Positions 25,565 to 35,546 of a DNA stretch of 64,000 bases are shown one piece after another. The position numbers were made by a program, and so were the translations under genes. The notes below the pieces were generated by a model. That model was given only the letters and a program-made list of their open reading frames with translations. It searched no databases and was not told the origin of the DNA. Location of the stretch: contig NZ_CP016753.1 in assembly GCF_002240055.1 (NCBI RefSeq), forward strand, positions 1,736,001-1,800,000, given 5' to 3'. Source of the DNA: Leptotrichia sp. oral taxon 498 (GTDB taxonomy: Bacteria > Fusobacteriota > Fusobacteriia > Fusobacteriales > Leptotrichiaceae). Within the stretch, counting starts at the first letter, position 1, and each line of letters starts with the position of its first letter.

Positions 25565-26716
25565 ATGGGAAAAAAAGTTTATTTTACATCAGAATTTGTA
25601 TCACCGGGGCATCCAGATAAAATTTGTGACCAAATTTCTGATTCAATTTTGGATGCTTGTTTAAAAGATGATGAAAATTCAAGAGTTGCTTGTGAAGCGT
25701 TTGCAACAACTGGACTAGTTGTTATAGGTGGAGAAATTACAACTAAAACTTATGTAGATGTACAAAAAATTGTGCGAGAAAAAATAACTGAAATTGGATA
25801 TAGACCTGGAATGGGATTTGACGCTGACTGTGGTGTGTTAAATACTATCCATTCTCAATCGCCAGATATTTCAATGGGAGTTGACACAGGTGGAGCTGGA
25901 GATCAAGGAATTATGTTCGGTGGTGCGGTAAACGAAACTGAAGAGCTTATGCCGCTTGCGCTTGTTCTATCTCGTGGAATTATTCAAAAATTGACAAAAC
26001 TTACTAGAAGTAAAGAGCTTTCTTGGGCTAGACCTGATGCTAAGGCTCAAGTTACGCTTGCTTATGATGAAAATGGTAAAGTTTTAGGAGTAGATACAAT
26101 TGTATTATCAGTTCAACACAACGAAGAAGTTACGCAAAAACAAATTGAAGAAGATTTAAAAGAAAAAGTGATAAAACCTGTACTTGAAAAATATGATTTA
26201 AAAATTGACGAAGTTAGAAAATTTCACATAAATCCGACTGGAAGATTTGTAATTGGAGGGCCTCACGGGGATTCTGGGCTAACTGGAAGAAAAATTATAA
26301 TTGACACTTATGGTGGATATTTTAGACATGGTGGAGGAGCATTTTCTGGAAAAGATCCATCAAAAGTTGACAGATCGGCTGCCTATGCGGCAAGATGGAT
26401 TGCTAAAAATATCGTTGCAGCGGGACTTGCCACTAAATGTGAAGTTCAGTTGTCTTATGCGATTGGAGTTGTTGAGCCGGTGTCAATAAGAGTCGAAACA
26501 TTTGGGACTGGAACTGTTGACGAAACTAAAATTGAAGAAGCTGTTTCTAAAATTTTTGATTTAACACCTAGAGGTATTGAAAAATCGCTTAGTCTTAGAA
26601 AACCGTCGTTTAGATATCAAGATTTGGCGGCATTTGGACATATTGGACGAACTGATATTGATTTACCTTGGGAAAAGCTTGACAAAGTTGAAGAAATAAA
26701 AGAAGCATTAAAATAA
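25565..26716 (+). CDS. metK: S-adenosylmethionine synthetase
   Basis: Makes SAM from methionine and ATP. 383 aa, standard. Seen: [20 protein letters not shown] (8-27), the [16 protein letters not shown] block, [12 protein letters not shown] (about 116-127), DAKAQVTL, and the phosphate-binding [21 protein letters not shown] (about 238-258) with [20 protein letters not shown] follows AGGAGG. Expression is under the SAM-I riboswitch directly upstream. Confidence 0.97.
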   Translation: MGKKVYFTSEFVSPGHPDKICDQISDSILDACLKDDENSRVACEAFATTGLVVIGGEITTKTYVDVQKIVREKITEIGYRPGMGFDADCGVLNTIHSQSPDISMGVDTGGAGDQGIMFGGAVNETEELMPLALVLSRGIIQKLTKLTRSKELSWARPDAKAQVTLAYDENGKVLGVDTIVLSVQHNEEVTQKQIEEDLKEKVIKPVLEKYDLKIDEVRKFHINPTGRFVIGGPHGDSGLTGRKIIIDTYGGYFRHGGGAFSGKDPSKVDRSAAYAARWIAKNIVAAGLATKCEVQLSYAIGVVEPVSIRVETFGTGTVDETKIEEAVSKIFDLTPRGIEKSLSLRKPSFRYQDLAAFGHIGRTDIDLPWEKLDKVEEIKEALK

Positions 26717-26809
26717 AAAAAATTAAAAAAATAGTAAAATAAATTATGTAAATTTAGCATATTAATGAAAAAAGTACAAAACCATTTAATATATTTTAAA
26801 GGAGGAATT

Positions 26810-28411
26810 GTGAAAAAATTTAAAATTTTATTTTTCGTTATAGTTATTTTAATTTTAGGAATAGGGATAAAAAGTATTTTTTTTAAAAGTAAAACAAAAA
26901 ATGATGATCCTGTGGTATTTAATTTAGGAATTAATTACAACACATTAGATCCACATTTATTTACGGAAATGATTTCTGCTCAAGTTGACAGTTCTATTTA
27001 TGAAGGACTTTTGCGTCTTGACAAAAAAGGAAACTATACTGGTGGAGTGGCTGAAAGTTTTACAGAAAATAATAATAAGATGACTTTTAAAATTAGAAAA
27101 AATGCCAAATGGAGTGACGGTTCTAGGGTTACTGCAAATGATTTCGTGTTTGCATTTAGAAGAGTTTTAAATCCTAAAACAGCTGCAAGATTCTCAGAAA
27201 TGCTTTTTCCAATAAAAAATGCGGAGAAATATTATGAGGGTAAAGCAAAAGCTGATGAATTAGGAGTTAAAGCGATAGATGATAATAACCTTGAAATAGA
27301 ATTTGAACATCCAGTTGCTTACTTTAAATATATTTTAACACTTCCAATAACAGCACCTATTAAAGAAGATTTTTATAAAACTCACGAAAAGACTTTTGCT
27401 GTAAATTTAGATAGTTTTTTGTTTAATGGACCGTATAAAATAACAAAATTAAGCGATGGGGAAACATTACTTGAAAAAAATGAAAATTATTGGAATGCTA
27501 AAAATATAAAAATACCTAAAATAAAATACATTGTTTCTTCAGATTTCCATGCTGTAGATAATTTAATAGAAAATGGAGAAATTGATATTTCGAGAGTTGA
27601 AAACTATAATCTTGAAAAATATAGAAAAGATAAAACATTAAATTCTTTCTTAATAGGAAAACTGTGGTATTTAGATTATAATTTAAATAATAAATTTTTG
27701 AAAAATCAAAAATTAAGACAAGCTATTTCAATGGCGATTGACAGAGATGTGAATATAAAAAAAATAAAAAACAACGATGGTTCAATAGCCGCAAGATCAG
27801 TAATTAGTAATCAAATTTCTGGATATTCAAAAAAATATAGGGAAGAATATCCTGATAATAATTACATAAATGATAAAGATCCAAAATTGGCTAAAAAATT
27901 ATATGACGAAGCATTAAAAGAACTTGGAGTGAAAGAGCTTGAACTGGGATTACTCGCAGGAAATTCTGATCCTGAAACATTGGAAATACAGCATATTCAG
28001 GAAGAATTAAGAGTAAAATTGGGATTAAAGACAAAAATAACAGTTGTATCGCTAAAAGAGCGTCTAAATATGACACGAAGCGAAAAGTACGACATCGTTC
28101 TAAATACTTGGTCACCAAAATATGACGATGCTACTACATATTTTGACAGATGGAAGACAAAAGATAATAAAAATGCTTCTGTTTGGCGAAAACAAAAATA
28201 TGATTTGTTAGTTGACGAAATTTACAAAATGCCAAAAAGTGCTGAAAGGGATAAGAAAATTAACGAAGCAGAAAAAATCTTAATTGACGACGCAGTAATT
28301 GCACCAATTTATTTTGCAATCGAAAATACTTACACAAATCCTAAAATTCACGGACTTGTTCGAAGAGAAATAACAGGAATAACAGATTTTACATATGCGT
28401 ATATTAAATGA
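26810..28411 (+). CDS. Oligopeptide ABC transporter substrate-binding protein
   Basis: A 533-aa extracytoplasmic binding protein (SBP_bac_5, OppA type). Seen: FNLGINYNTLDPHLFTEM, AESFTENNNKMTF, the family signature KWSDGSRVTANDFVFAFRR (about 85-103), and the C-terminal YDIVLNTWSPKYDDATTYFDRW. The N-terminal hydrophobic segment has no Cys, so it seems to be membrane-anchored or cleaved, not a lipoprotein. I chose GTG at 26810 directly behind AGGAGG; an ATG at 26765 in frame has no such site. No permease or ATPase genes are adjacent, so it may be an orphan receptor. Confidence 0.88.
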   Translation: MKKFKILFFVIVILILGIGIKSIFFKSKTKNDDPVVFNLGINYNTLDPHLFTEMISAQVDSSIYEGLLRLDKKGNYTGGVAESFTENNNKMTFKIRKNAKWSDGSRVTANDFVFAFRRVLNPKTAARFSEMLFPIKNAEKYYEGKAKADELGVKAIDDNNLEIEFEHPVAYFKYILTLPITAPIKEDFYKTHEKTFAVNLDSFLFNGPYKITKLSDGETLLEKNENYWNAKNIKIPKIKYIVSSDFHAVDNLIENGEIDISRVENYNLEKYRKDKTLNSFLIGKLWYLDYNLNNKFLKNQKLRQAISMAIDRDVNIKKIKNNDGSIAARSVISNQISGYSKKYREEYPDNNYINDKDPKLAKKLYDEALKELGVKELELGLLAGNSDPETLEIQHIQEELRVKLGLKTKITVVSLKERLNMTRSEKYDIVLNTWSPKYDDATTYFDRWKTKDNKNASVWRKQKYDLLVDEIYKMPKSAERDKKINEAEKILIDDAVIAPIYFAIENTYTNPKIHGLVRREITGITDFTYAYIK

Positions 28412-28445
28412 TTTATAATTTATTTTAACAACATAATTTAAATAT

Positions 28446-28503
28446 AAAAAAGTTTCTTAAATAATGTAACTAAAAAATTGCATTTTTACAGAAACTTTTT
28501 TTA
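28446..28503 (+). terminator. Terminator after the peptide-binding gene
   Basis: AAAAAGTTTCT and AGAAACTTTTT arms around a partly paired inner loop, ending in a T run. Confidence 0.75.
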
Positions 28504-28557
28504 TAAAATATTTTGTAAATCGAAAAAGAAAGAAAAAAATAAATAAAGAGAAAAAAT

Positions 28558-28586
28558 TTGATATAATTTATTTTTTGTAGTAAAAT
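28558..28586 (+). promoter_or_regulatory. Promoter of the M48 protease gene
   Basis: TTGATA, 17-base spacer, TAAAAT, 35 bases before the start codon. Confidence 0.65.
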
Positions 28587-28620
28587 ATAAAAAAATATTA
28601 AATATTAAAGGAGTGAACTT

Positions 28621-29412
28621 ATGAAACTAAAAAAATATTCTAAAATATTTATGGGTTTAACACTTTTAGGAATTTTGTCAAGCTGTACTACTGCACCACT
28701 TACAGGAAGAAAACAGCTTAGCCTTGTCAGCGATGAAAGTGTCAGAGAGAGCTCAATATCTTCTTACAACGAATTTATTCGTCAGGCGAGTGCAAAGGGA
28801 CTTCTTGCTAATAATACGGCTGATGGGCAAAGACTTAGAAGAATAGGAAACAGAATATCTTCAGCGGTTGAACAGTATTTACGTGAAAATAATTTATCGA
28901 GTAAAGCTAAAAATTTGGACTGGGAATTTAACTTGATAAAAAGTAACGAAGTAAATGCTTTTGCTATGCCAGGTGGAAAGATTGCCTTTTATACGGGAAT
29001 TTTGCCAGTGTTAAATACAGATTCTGGAATAGCGTTTGTAATGGGGCATGAAATAGGACATGTCATTGGAGGGCATCACTCTGAAGGTGCAAGTAATCAA
29101 GCATTAGCTGGAGTTGCGGCATCTGTTACAGGACTTTTTGCTGGAAACTTGGTAACTTCGCTTGTATCAGAAGGACTTAGTATAGGTCTGTTAAAATTTA
29201 ATAGAACGCAAGAATATGAGGCTGATAAATACGGTATGATTTTTATGGCAATGGCAGGTTATAATCCAGCAGATGCCATTACCGCTCAAGAGAGAATGGA
29301 ATCAATAGGTGGCAGAAATATAGAAATTTTATCGACACATCCATCTGGAAAAAACAGAGTTGAAGCAATGAGAAAATTTTTGCCAGAAGCTATGAAATAT
29401 TATAAGAAATAA
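28621..29412 (+). CDS. M48-family metalloprotease lipoprotein
   Basis: 263 aa, lipobox LSSC (Cys22) followed by TTAPLTGRKQLSL, the usual start of this group. The zinc site is HEIGHVIGGHH (HExxH, about 142-152) with the third ligand Glu in the EYEADKYGM motif (about 199-207). It resembles the catalytic part of BepA/LoiP, periplasmic proteases of outer-membrane protein quality control, but lacks BepA's TPR tail. ATG after AAAGGAG. Flanked by terminators, so monocistronic. Confidence 0.92.
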   Translation: MKLKKYSKIFMGLTLLGILSSCTTAPLTGRKQLSLVSDESVRESSISSYNEFIRQASAKGLLANNTADGQRLRRIGNRISSAVEQYLRENNLSSKAKNLDWEFNLIKSNEVNAFAMPGGKIAFYTGILPVLNTDSGIAFVMGHEIGHVIGGHHSEGASNQALAGVAASVTGLFAGNLVTSLVSEGLSIGLLKFNRTQEYEADKYGMIFMAMAGYNPADAITAQERMESIGGRNIEILSTHPSGKNRVEAMRKFLPEAMKYYKK

Positions 29413-29489
29413 GAAAAATTAAGAAATAAAAATTAAAGAAATAAAAAAATAGAATAGTAATAAAATAAAATAAAAATAAAAAAATTGAG

Positions 29490-29532
29490 ATAGAGTAAAA
29501 TTTAAAAATAAAAATATTTTGCTCTATTTTTT
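29490..29532 (+). terminator. Terminator after the M48 protease gene
   Basis: ATAGAGTAAAAT and ATTTTGCTCTAT arms (one G-T pair) with a T run. Confidence 0.8.
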
Positions 29533-29567
29533 AAATTATTAAAAAATAAAAGGAGTTTTATAAAAAA

Positions 29568-30587
29568 ATGAATAAATATAAAAAAAAAGAAATTATAAAA
29601 AATAAAATAAGTGTTGCTCCAATGGTTGATAGAACTGACAGGCACTTCAGAAATTTTGTCAGAATGATAAATAAAGACGTGTTGTTGTATACGGAAATGA
29701 TCACAGCACAGGCAATTATAAATGGGGATTTAGACTACATTTTAGGTTTTGACAAAATTGAAAATCCCATTGTTTTGCAAATTGCGGCGACAAGTCCTGA
29801 AGATGCATACAAAGCTGTAAAAATTTCGGAAAAATATGATTACGATGAAATAAATTTGAATGTGGGGTGTCCGTCAGACAGAGTTTCTGGAAATATGATG
29901 GGAGCTTGTCTTATGGCGTATCCAGAAAAAGTGGCAAAAATCTTGGAGGCAATGAATTCAGCTACTTCAAAACCTGTTTCGATTAAGCATAGAATTGGGA
30001 TAGATGGAACAAAGATATTGCCTGATGAGATTTCAAAAAAAGTGTTTGACACATATGAAGATATGAAAAATTTTGTTGAAATTGTAAAAAAAGTTGGGAT
30101 TAAAAAATTTATAATTCATGCAAGAATAGCAGTTCTTGCTGGTCTTGATACTAAGCAAAACAGAGAAATTCCGCCTTTGAGATATGATGAAGTTTATAAA
30201 ATAAAAAAAGAAATACCAGATTTGTATGTAGAAATTAATGGAGGAATTAAAACAGTTGAAGAGATTGATAAGCACTTGGAACATGTTGATTCAGTAATGA
30301 TTGGGCGGCAAATTTATGAAAATCCGATGATTTTAACACAGTTTGGAAAGTATTATGGTAAAAATATAAAAATTACGAGGGAAGAAATTATTGAAAAAAT
30401 GATAAAATATGTTGAAAAGATAGAATTAAATGGAATAAGACCACATTTATTCTTAATGCACACTCACGGTTTATTTTTTGGAAAGAAAGGCAGCAAGTTT
30501 TGGAAAAGAGCTATTAATAATCCAAAAGCTGATTCTTTTATGTTAAAAAATTTATTGAAAGAATTAAAAAACGAAAGAAAAATTTAA
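29568..30587 (+). CDS. dusA: tRNA-dihydrouridine synthase (DusA-like)
   Basis: Reduces uridines in the tRNA D-loop with FMN and NADPH. 339 aa. Seen: SVAPMVDRTDRHFRNFVR (about 13-30), YTEMITAQAII, QIAATSPEDA, INLNVGCPSDRVSGNMMGACLM with the catalytic Cys in GCPS (about 97-118), KHRIGID, HARIAVLAGL and NGGIKTVEE. VDRTDRHFR and GCPSDRVS are typical of DusA, not DusB/C. ATG after AAAGGAG. Confidence 0.93.
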   Translation: MNKYKKKEIIKNKISVAPMVDRTDRHFRNFVRMINKDVLLYTEMITAQAIINGDLDYILGFDKIENPIVLQIAATSPEDAYKAVKISEKYDYDEINLNVGCPSDRVSGNMMGACLMAYPEKVAKILEAMNSATSKPVSIKHRIGIDGTKILPDEISKKVFDTYEDMKNFVEIVKKVGIKKFIIHARIAVLAGLDTKQNREIPPLRYDEVYKIKKEIPDLYVEINGGIKTVEEIDKHLEHVDSVMIGRQIYENPMILTQFGKYYGKNIKITREEIIEKMIKYVEKIELNGIRPHLFLMHTHGLFFGKKGSKFWKRAINNPKADSFMLKNLLKELKNERKI

Positions 30588-30725
30588 AACAATGAAACTA
30601 CTTTTAAAACCAAAATATTAATGTAACAAATATAAAAAAGTATTTTACAAATTAAAAAATATATGTAATAATTATAATGTTGATATTAAATTAAGTGAAA
30701 AAAATAATTTAAAAGGAGAATATTT

Positions 30726-31486
30726 ATGCACGAAGACACAATATCTAAAGTTTCAAATGCGGCAAAAGGTAAAGTTGAACTACTGCGAGAAAGTAAAGCC
30801 AGATATTTAATGTCGGCAGGACTTGCGGGATTGTTTATTGGATTTGGAATTATGCTTATTTTTGTAATTTCAGGACTTTTAGGAAAGAGTCCAGCAACTA
30901 AAATTGTTATGGGAGTAGCTTTTCCAGTTGCCTTGAGTTTGGTGGTTGCACTTGGCGTGGAACTGTTTACTGGAAATAATATGGTTGGTTTTGCAGGATT
31001 TTTAAATAGAGCAATAACTGGAAAAGAATTGATTGAATTATGGATATTTTCATACATTGGAAATCTTATTGGTTCAATTATAGGTGGAGCGTTATTTGTT
31101 TTTTCAGGAGTTGCAACGCCGCAAATAGTTGATACATTTGTAAAAGCGGGTGTGGCAAAGACGACAGCACCAGCGGGACAATTTTTTTTAGAGGAATTTT
31201 ATGCAATTTTCTTGTCTGCCTTGCCGTTCTTTCTGGAATAAAATTAAAAGAGGAAACTGCAAAATTAATAATGGTTTTCTGGTGTTTATTCGTTTTTATA
31301 ACATGCGGATTTGAACATAGTGTAGCCAATATGACGCTTTTTACGATCGCAAATTTATTAAACGGTGCAAAAGTTACATTGGGAGGATGTGCTTATAACT
31401 TATTATTTGTAACATTAGGTAATATAGTTGGTGGCGGATTTATCGGTTTCGCATATTACTATATTGGAAGAGAAAAAAATAAATAA
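30726..31486 (+). pseudogene. FNT-family anion channel, frameshifted
   Basis: A formate/nitrite-transporter-family channel. The first frame (30726-31241) gives segments 1-4 with AGLFIGFGIMLI, ELFTGNNMVGF and SYIGNLIGSIIGGALF. The second (from 31271 and before) gives FITCGFEHSVANMTLF and the last helices. Between them, reading the other frame yields RGILCNFLVCLAVLSGIKLKEETAK, the conserved fourth-fifth segment link. The switch is at a run of eight T (31192-31199); one more T would give a 253-aa intact channel. Position directly before asrABC matches the clostridial hydrosulfide channel HSC, so the likely substrate is HS- or a related anion. Confidence 0.88.
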
Positions 31487-31531
31487 AATTTTTTATTAAT
31501 ATACGGAGAGAAATTTAATTCAGGAGGAAAA

Positions 31532-32563
31532 ATGAAAATAAGTTTAGATTACGAAAATTTTAATGCAGCACTTTCAAAATTGAGCAAAGAATATGAAATC
31601 TATGCTCCGATTGAAATACCGTATCGTGGAACTTTTTCTGATACGCCTGTTATCAGATATTCAAAAATAAATAAAGTGGAAGAAATTTGCTTTGATAAAA
31701 AATCGCATTTTTCAGCAAAGGAAATAATGCTTCCTATAACTCAAACAATGTTCTATTTTACTGGTGACGAGTGTAAAATGCCAGAAGAACAGGATAAAAA
31801 ATATTTAATATTTTTAAGAAGCTGTGATTTTCATGGAGTAAAAAGAGTGGATGAAATTTACTTAAATAACAAATTTTTAGATATTTATTATAAAAGAGTG
31901 AGGGATAAAGTTAAATTTGTCGTATTTGGATGTCCAAATTCATTTGAAAATTGTTTTTGCGTGGATATGGGAACTAACAAAACTGATAAATATAATTTGG
32001 GAATTAAAGTTACAGAAAATGAAATTTTTGTTGATATAAAAGACGACGAAATGAAAGAGTTTTTTGAAGAAACACAAAATAAAGAAAAAGATTTTGAAAT
32101 GGAATTTGTAACTGACAATGAAATTCATGTAGATATTCCAGACAATATTGAACTTTCCGATATTATAAATTTAGATTTATGGCGTGAATATGACAGCCGT
32201 TGCATAGCTTGTGGAAAATGTAACTTTGTCTGTCCAACTTGTACTTGTACGACGACGCAAGATATTTTTTACAGCGAGAATGACAATAATGGTGAGCGGA
32301 GAAGAGTGTGGGCTTCGTGCCATGTAAATGGATTTACTGATATGGCTGGTGGTCATTCGTTTAGACAAAGACATGGAGATAGAATGAGATTTAAAGTTAT
32401 GCATAAAATTTCTGACTTTAAAAAGAGATTTGGGTACCAGATGTGTACTGGTTGTGGACGATGTGATGATGCTTGCCCTGAATACATTTCATTCTCAAAC
32501 TGCATAAATAAATTAAGTGCGGAACTAAAGAGAATTTCCAAAGAAAAAAGGGGTGAAATCTAA
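31532..32563 (+). CDS. asrA: Anaerobic sulfite reductase subunit A
   Basis: 343-aa iron-sulfur subunit that passes electrons toward the sulfite site. Two 4Fe-4S motifs are in the C-terminal third: CIACGKCNFVCPTCTCTT (about 222-239) and CTGCGRCDDACP (about 304-315). The N-terminal part has the AsrA-type FLRSCDFHGVKRVDEIYL. ATG after AGGAGG. It overlaps asrB by one base (TAATG). Family knowledge: AsrABC reduces sulfite to sulfide with NADH under anaerobic conditions. Confidence 0.95.
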   Translation: MKISLDYENFNAALSKLSKEYEIYAPIEIPYRGTFSDTPVIRYSKINKVEEICFDKKSHFSAKEIMLPITQTMFYFTGDECKMPEEQDKKYLIFLRSCDFHGVKRVDEIYLNNKFLDIYYKRVRDKVKFVVFGCPNSFENCFCVDMGTNKTDKYNLGIKVTENEIFVDIKDDEMKEFFEETQNKEKDFEMEFVTDNEIHVDIPDNIELSDIINLDLWREYDSRCIACGKCNFVCPTCTCTTTQDIFYSENDNNGERRRVWASCHVNGFTDMAGGHSFRQRHGDRMRFKVMHKISDFKKRFGYQMCTGCGRCDDACPEYISFSNCINKLSAELKRISKEKRGEI

Positions 32564-33384
32564 TGGAAAATATTTATTTGCCGACAGCGCACAAAGTTTT
32601 ACTTGTGGAACAGACGACAGAGTTGGAGTGGCTTTTTCGTGTGGAATATAATGAAAGTAGTGTGAATGCTGGACAATTTATGCAAGTGTCGCTTCCTAAA
32701 GTTGGAGAAGCTCCTATTTCAATTGCAAATTTTGACTTGGAAAAAGGATATTTGGATTTTTTGATTAGAAAAGTTGGGAAAGTAACAGATGAAATTTTTA
32801 AATTAAAAGCTGGAGATAAAGTATTTTTGCGTGGACCTTACGGAAATGGTTTCCCAATTGAGAAATATAAAAATAAACATATTGTAATGGTTGTTGGAGG
32901 AAGTGGAATTGCACCAGTTCGTCCGATTATTGAATATTTTACAAAACATCCTGAAGAAATGAAGTCTTTTAAAATAATTGTAGGTTACAAAAATTATGAA
33001 AGCGTGATTTTTGAAGAAGAGTTTTCTCGTTGGAGGGAAAATATTGAGATTTTAGTCACTTTGGACAATGCTGAAAGTGCAAGAGATTTAGGGAAAACTG
33101 AAGAAGAATTTCATGAAGGAATGGTAACTAAATATATTCCAGATTTGAAAATTGAAAATATGGATGAAACCGAGTTTATTGTAGTGGGACCGCCAATAAT
33201 GATGCATTTTGCCTGTCTTGAAATTTTGAAATTGAATGTGCCAGTTGAAAAAATATGGGTTTCATTTGAGAGAAAAATGTCGTGTGCGGTTGGAAAATGT
33301 GGGCACTGTAAAATTGATGAGACATATATCTGCTTAGAAGGGCCTGTATTTAAGTATGACAAGGCACAAAAATTGTTGGATTAG
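32563..33384 (+). CDS. asrB: Anaerobic sulfite reductase subunit B
   Basis: 273-aa flavin/NAD subunit of the ferredoxin-reductase fold. Seen: APISIANFDLEKGYLDFLIRK (flavin site), RGPYGNGFPI, nucleotide-binding VVGGSGIAPVRPI, and the C-terminal 2Fe-2S motif CAVGKCGHC followed by a fourth Cys in YICLEGPVF. It takes electrons from NADH for AsrA and AsrC. Its layout is the same as PyrK in this window, a related family. Confidence 0.95.
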   Translation: MENIYLPTAHKVLLVEQTTELEWLFRVEYNESSVNAGQFMQVSLPKVGEAPISIANFDLEKGYLDFLIRKVGKVTDEIFKLKAGDKVFLRGPYGNGFPIEKYKNKHIVMVVGGSGIAPVRPIIEYFTKHPEEMKSFKIIVGYKNYESVIFEEEFSRWRENIEILVTLDNAESARDLGKTEEEFHEGMVTKYIPDLKIENMDETEFIVVGPPIMMHFACLEILKLNVPVEKIWVSFERKMSCAVGKCGHCKIDETYICLEGPVFKYDKAQKLLD

Positions 33385-33426
33385 AAAAATTTTTAGAAAT
33401 CTAAATTTAAGAAAGAAGGCAATAAA

Positions 33427-34404
33427 ATGAGTATGGATTTAAATAGAAAAGTTGTTACAAAAAATGCATATAGAGTGACAAAAGACAGATCAAAAACTGC
33501 ACTTCGTGTAAGAGTTCCAGGTGGAGCTATTACAGCAGAAATAATGGGCTTAGTTGCAGATATAGCAAATACTTACGGAGATGGAAATGTGCATATTACA
33601 ACTCGTCAAGGATTTGAAGTTTTGGGAATCAATTGGAAGGACATTGAAAAAGTCAACAAAATGGTTCAGCCAATTATGGAAAAATTAGATATTAATTACA
33701 AGGACAAAGATAAAGGATATGCAGCAGCTGGGACAAGAAATGTGGCAGCATGTATCGGAAATAAAGTTTGTCCAAAAGGGGCTTACAACACAACTGAACT
33801 TGCAAAAAAAATAGAAAAAGCGATTTTTCCAAATGATTTTCACTTTAAAGTTGCTCTAACTGGCTGTCCAAATGATTGTCAAAAAGTAAGAATGCACGAT
33901 TTTGGAATAATCGGAATGGCAAAGCCTGAACTGGATGAATCAAGATGTGTTTCGTGTGGAATGTGTGAAAGAAAATGTAAAAAATTGTCTACAGGAGCGA
34001 TTACATATAAAAATTATAAACCTGTGAGAGATCATGACAGATGCATAGGTTGTGGAGAATGTGTCTTAAACTGTCCTACAGGAGCGTGGACAAGATCACC
34101 CAAAAAATACTATAAGCTTGCGATAATGGGAAGAACTGGAAAGCAAAATCCAAGACTTGCTGAAGATTGGCTTTTGTGGGCAGACGAAGAATCAATTATA
34201 AAAATTATGAAAAATACTTATGAATATGTTGACAAATATATAGATAGAAGTCTTCCAAAAGAGCATATCGGTTATATCGTTGACAGAACTGGCTTTGATG
34301 AATTTAAGAAATGGGTTCTAAAAGATGTAAACTTACCTGAAGAAGCCATTATGATTGATAGAATTTACTGGGGAAATAGCATAAAATATCCTGGAATTAA
34401 ATAA
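33427..34404 (+). CDS. asrC: Anaerobic sulfite reductase subunit C (siroheme)
   Basis: 325-aa catalytic subunit that reduces sulfite to sulfide. Seen: VPGGAITAEIMGLVAD, HITTRQGFEVLGI, the siroheme/4Fe-4S cysteines in NVAACIGNKVCPKGAYNT (about 103-120) and LTGCPNDCQKVRMHD (about 145-159), then two ferredoxin motifs, CVSCGMCERKC and CIGCGECVLNCP. Complete and in-frame, so the reductase itself should work although the neighbouring channel gene is broken. Confidence 0.96.
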   Translation: MSMDLNRKVVTKNAYRVTKDRSKTALRVRVPGGAITAEIMGLVADIANTYGDGNVHITTRQGFEVLGINWKDIEKVNKMVQPIMEKLDINYKDKDKGYAAAGTRNVAACIGNKVCPKGAYNTTELAKKIEKAIFPNDFHFKVALTGCPNDCQKVRMHDFGIIGMAKPELDESRCVSCGMCERKCKKLSTGAITYKNYKPVRDHDRCIGCGECVLNCPTGAWTRSPKKYYKLAIMGRTGKQNPRLAEDWLLWADEESIIKIMKNTYEYVDKYIDRSLPKEHIGYIVDRTGFDEFKKWVLKDVNLPEEAIMIDRIYWGNSIKYPGIK

Positions 34405-34448
34405 TTTTTTGTAAAAAAATAATAAACTTGAAAAGAAAATAATAATTT

Positions 34449-34483
34449 GATACTATTTAACAAAAGAATAGTATCATTTTTAT
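34449..34483 (+). terminator. Terminator after asrABC
   Basis: GATACTATT and AATAGTATC, nine perfect pairs, then a T-rich tail. Confidence 0.85.
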
Positions 34484-34513
34484 TTAATTTAATTAAAAAA
34501 AGGAGTAAAGAAA

Positions 34514-35212
34514 TTGATAGAAGAAAATATAAAAAATGCGAAAGAAATACTTGAAAAAATGAATCCAAATCAAAAAATTAATTATCACACAATTTTGGGG
34601 AAATTAATAGATGATTGGAAAAAAAATGAAATCCGACCGAAAATATTGGTTCATAGTTGTTGTGCGCCGTGCAGCACCTATGTTTTGGAGTTTCTTACGC
34701 AATATGCCGATGTTACCGTACTTTTCGCCAATAACAACATTCATCCCCGAGCTGAGTATGAAAAAAGAGCTTTGGTGCAGAAGGAATTTATTGACAAATT
34801 TAATAAGAAAACTGGAAATAATGTTGGATTTATTGAAGAAGAGTATAAACCTGCTGATTTTTATCGTGCTGTAAAAGGTCTGGAAAATGAAAAAGAAGGA
34901 GGAAAAAGATGTACAATTTGCTTTCAAATGAGACTTGATATAGTGGCTAAAAAAGCGCAGAAACTGGGATTTGACTACTTTGGGAGCGCTTTGACACTGA
35001 GTCCACATAAAAATAGTCAGCTTATAAATACTTTGGGGCTAGAAATTCAAGAAATTTTTGATGTAAAATATTTGCCAGCGGATTTTAAGAAAAATAACGG
35101 CTACAAGCGTTCAGTTGACATGTGTGCTGAATATGATATTTACAGACAATGTTACTGCGGCTGTGTATTTGCAGCACTAGATCAAGGAATTGATTTAAAT
35201 GAATATAAATAG
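34514..35212 (+). CDS. queH: Epoxyqueuosine reductase QueH
   Basis: Catalyses the last step of queuosine synthesis in tRNA; QueH is the non-cobalamin replacement of QueG. 232 aa. Seen: HSCCAPCSTYVLEFL with the Cys-Cys...Cys pair (about 48-62), NNNIHPRAEYEKR, GKRCTICFQMRL (CxxC, about 131-142), SALTLSPHKNSQLIN, and YRQCYCGCVFA near the end. These cysteines bind the 4Fe-4S and adjacent metal. TTG start 9 bases after GGAG. Confidence 0.94.
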   Translation: MIEENIKNAKEILEKMNPNQKINYHTILGKLIDDWKKNEIRPKILVHSCCAPCSTYVLEFLTQYADVTVLFANNNIHPRAEYEKRALVQKEFIDKFNKKTGNNVGFIEEEYKPADFYRAVKGLENEKEGGKRCTICFQMRLDIVAKKAQKLGFDYFGSALTLSPHKNSQLINTLGLEIQEIFDVKYLPADFKKNNGYKRSVDMCAEYDIYRQCYCGCVFAALDQGIDLNEYK

Positions 35213-35227
35213 ATATTAAAAATAAAA

Positions 35228-35276
35228 AAACTCATTAATAGACGACCGATAATCATTTTAATGAGTTTAATTTTTT
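35228..35276. terminator. Bidirectional terminator between queH and the SemiSWEET gene
   Basis: AAACTCATTAA and TTAATGAGTTT arms with A/T runs on both sides. Confidence 0.75.
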
Positions 35277-35288
35277 AAATTAAATTAT

Positions 35289-35546
35289 TTAAAATGCTGT
35301 AACTGTTGCAAGAAATCCAAAAATAACTCCTGGTAAATTTGCTGCTGACAACGGATAATCTTTTTTTTCTTTTAAAAGTCCATAACTTGTCCAAATAGCA
35401 CAGTTAACTGTTGCAGCTAATGGTTGTAGGAAAAATGTTTTATGTCCATGTAAATTTCCCATTATTTGCGGAACATAAGATACATACATTATTACAGAAA
35501 GTAATGTTCCGAGCCATCCTAAAATTTTTAGATTTTTTTCAGTCAT
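35289..35546 (-). CDS. SemiSWEET sugar transporter
   Basis: 85 aa with three membrane helices, the size of bacterial SemiSWEETs, which dimerise to form a sugar uniporter. Seen: LGTLLSVIMYVSYVPQIMGNL with the PQ motif (about 9-29), KTFFLQPLAATVNCAIWTSYGLLK with the helix-2/3 Trp and Tyr, and a last helix ANLPGVIFGFLATVTAF. I took the ATG at 35546, 6 bases after GAAGGA; an in-frame GTG at 35570 adds eight residues before the ribosome site and is unlikely. Confidence 0.9.
   Translation of the reverse strand: MTEKNLKILGWLGTLLSVIMYVSYVPQIMGNLHGHKTFFLQPLAATVNCAIWTSYGLLKEKKDYPLSAANLPGVIFGFLATVTAF

Noticed and set aside
26765-26809. Upstream ATG for the peptide-binding protein
   Set aside because: It has no ribosome site; the GTG at 26810 directly follows AGGAGG, and the signal segment begins there.
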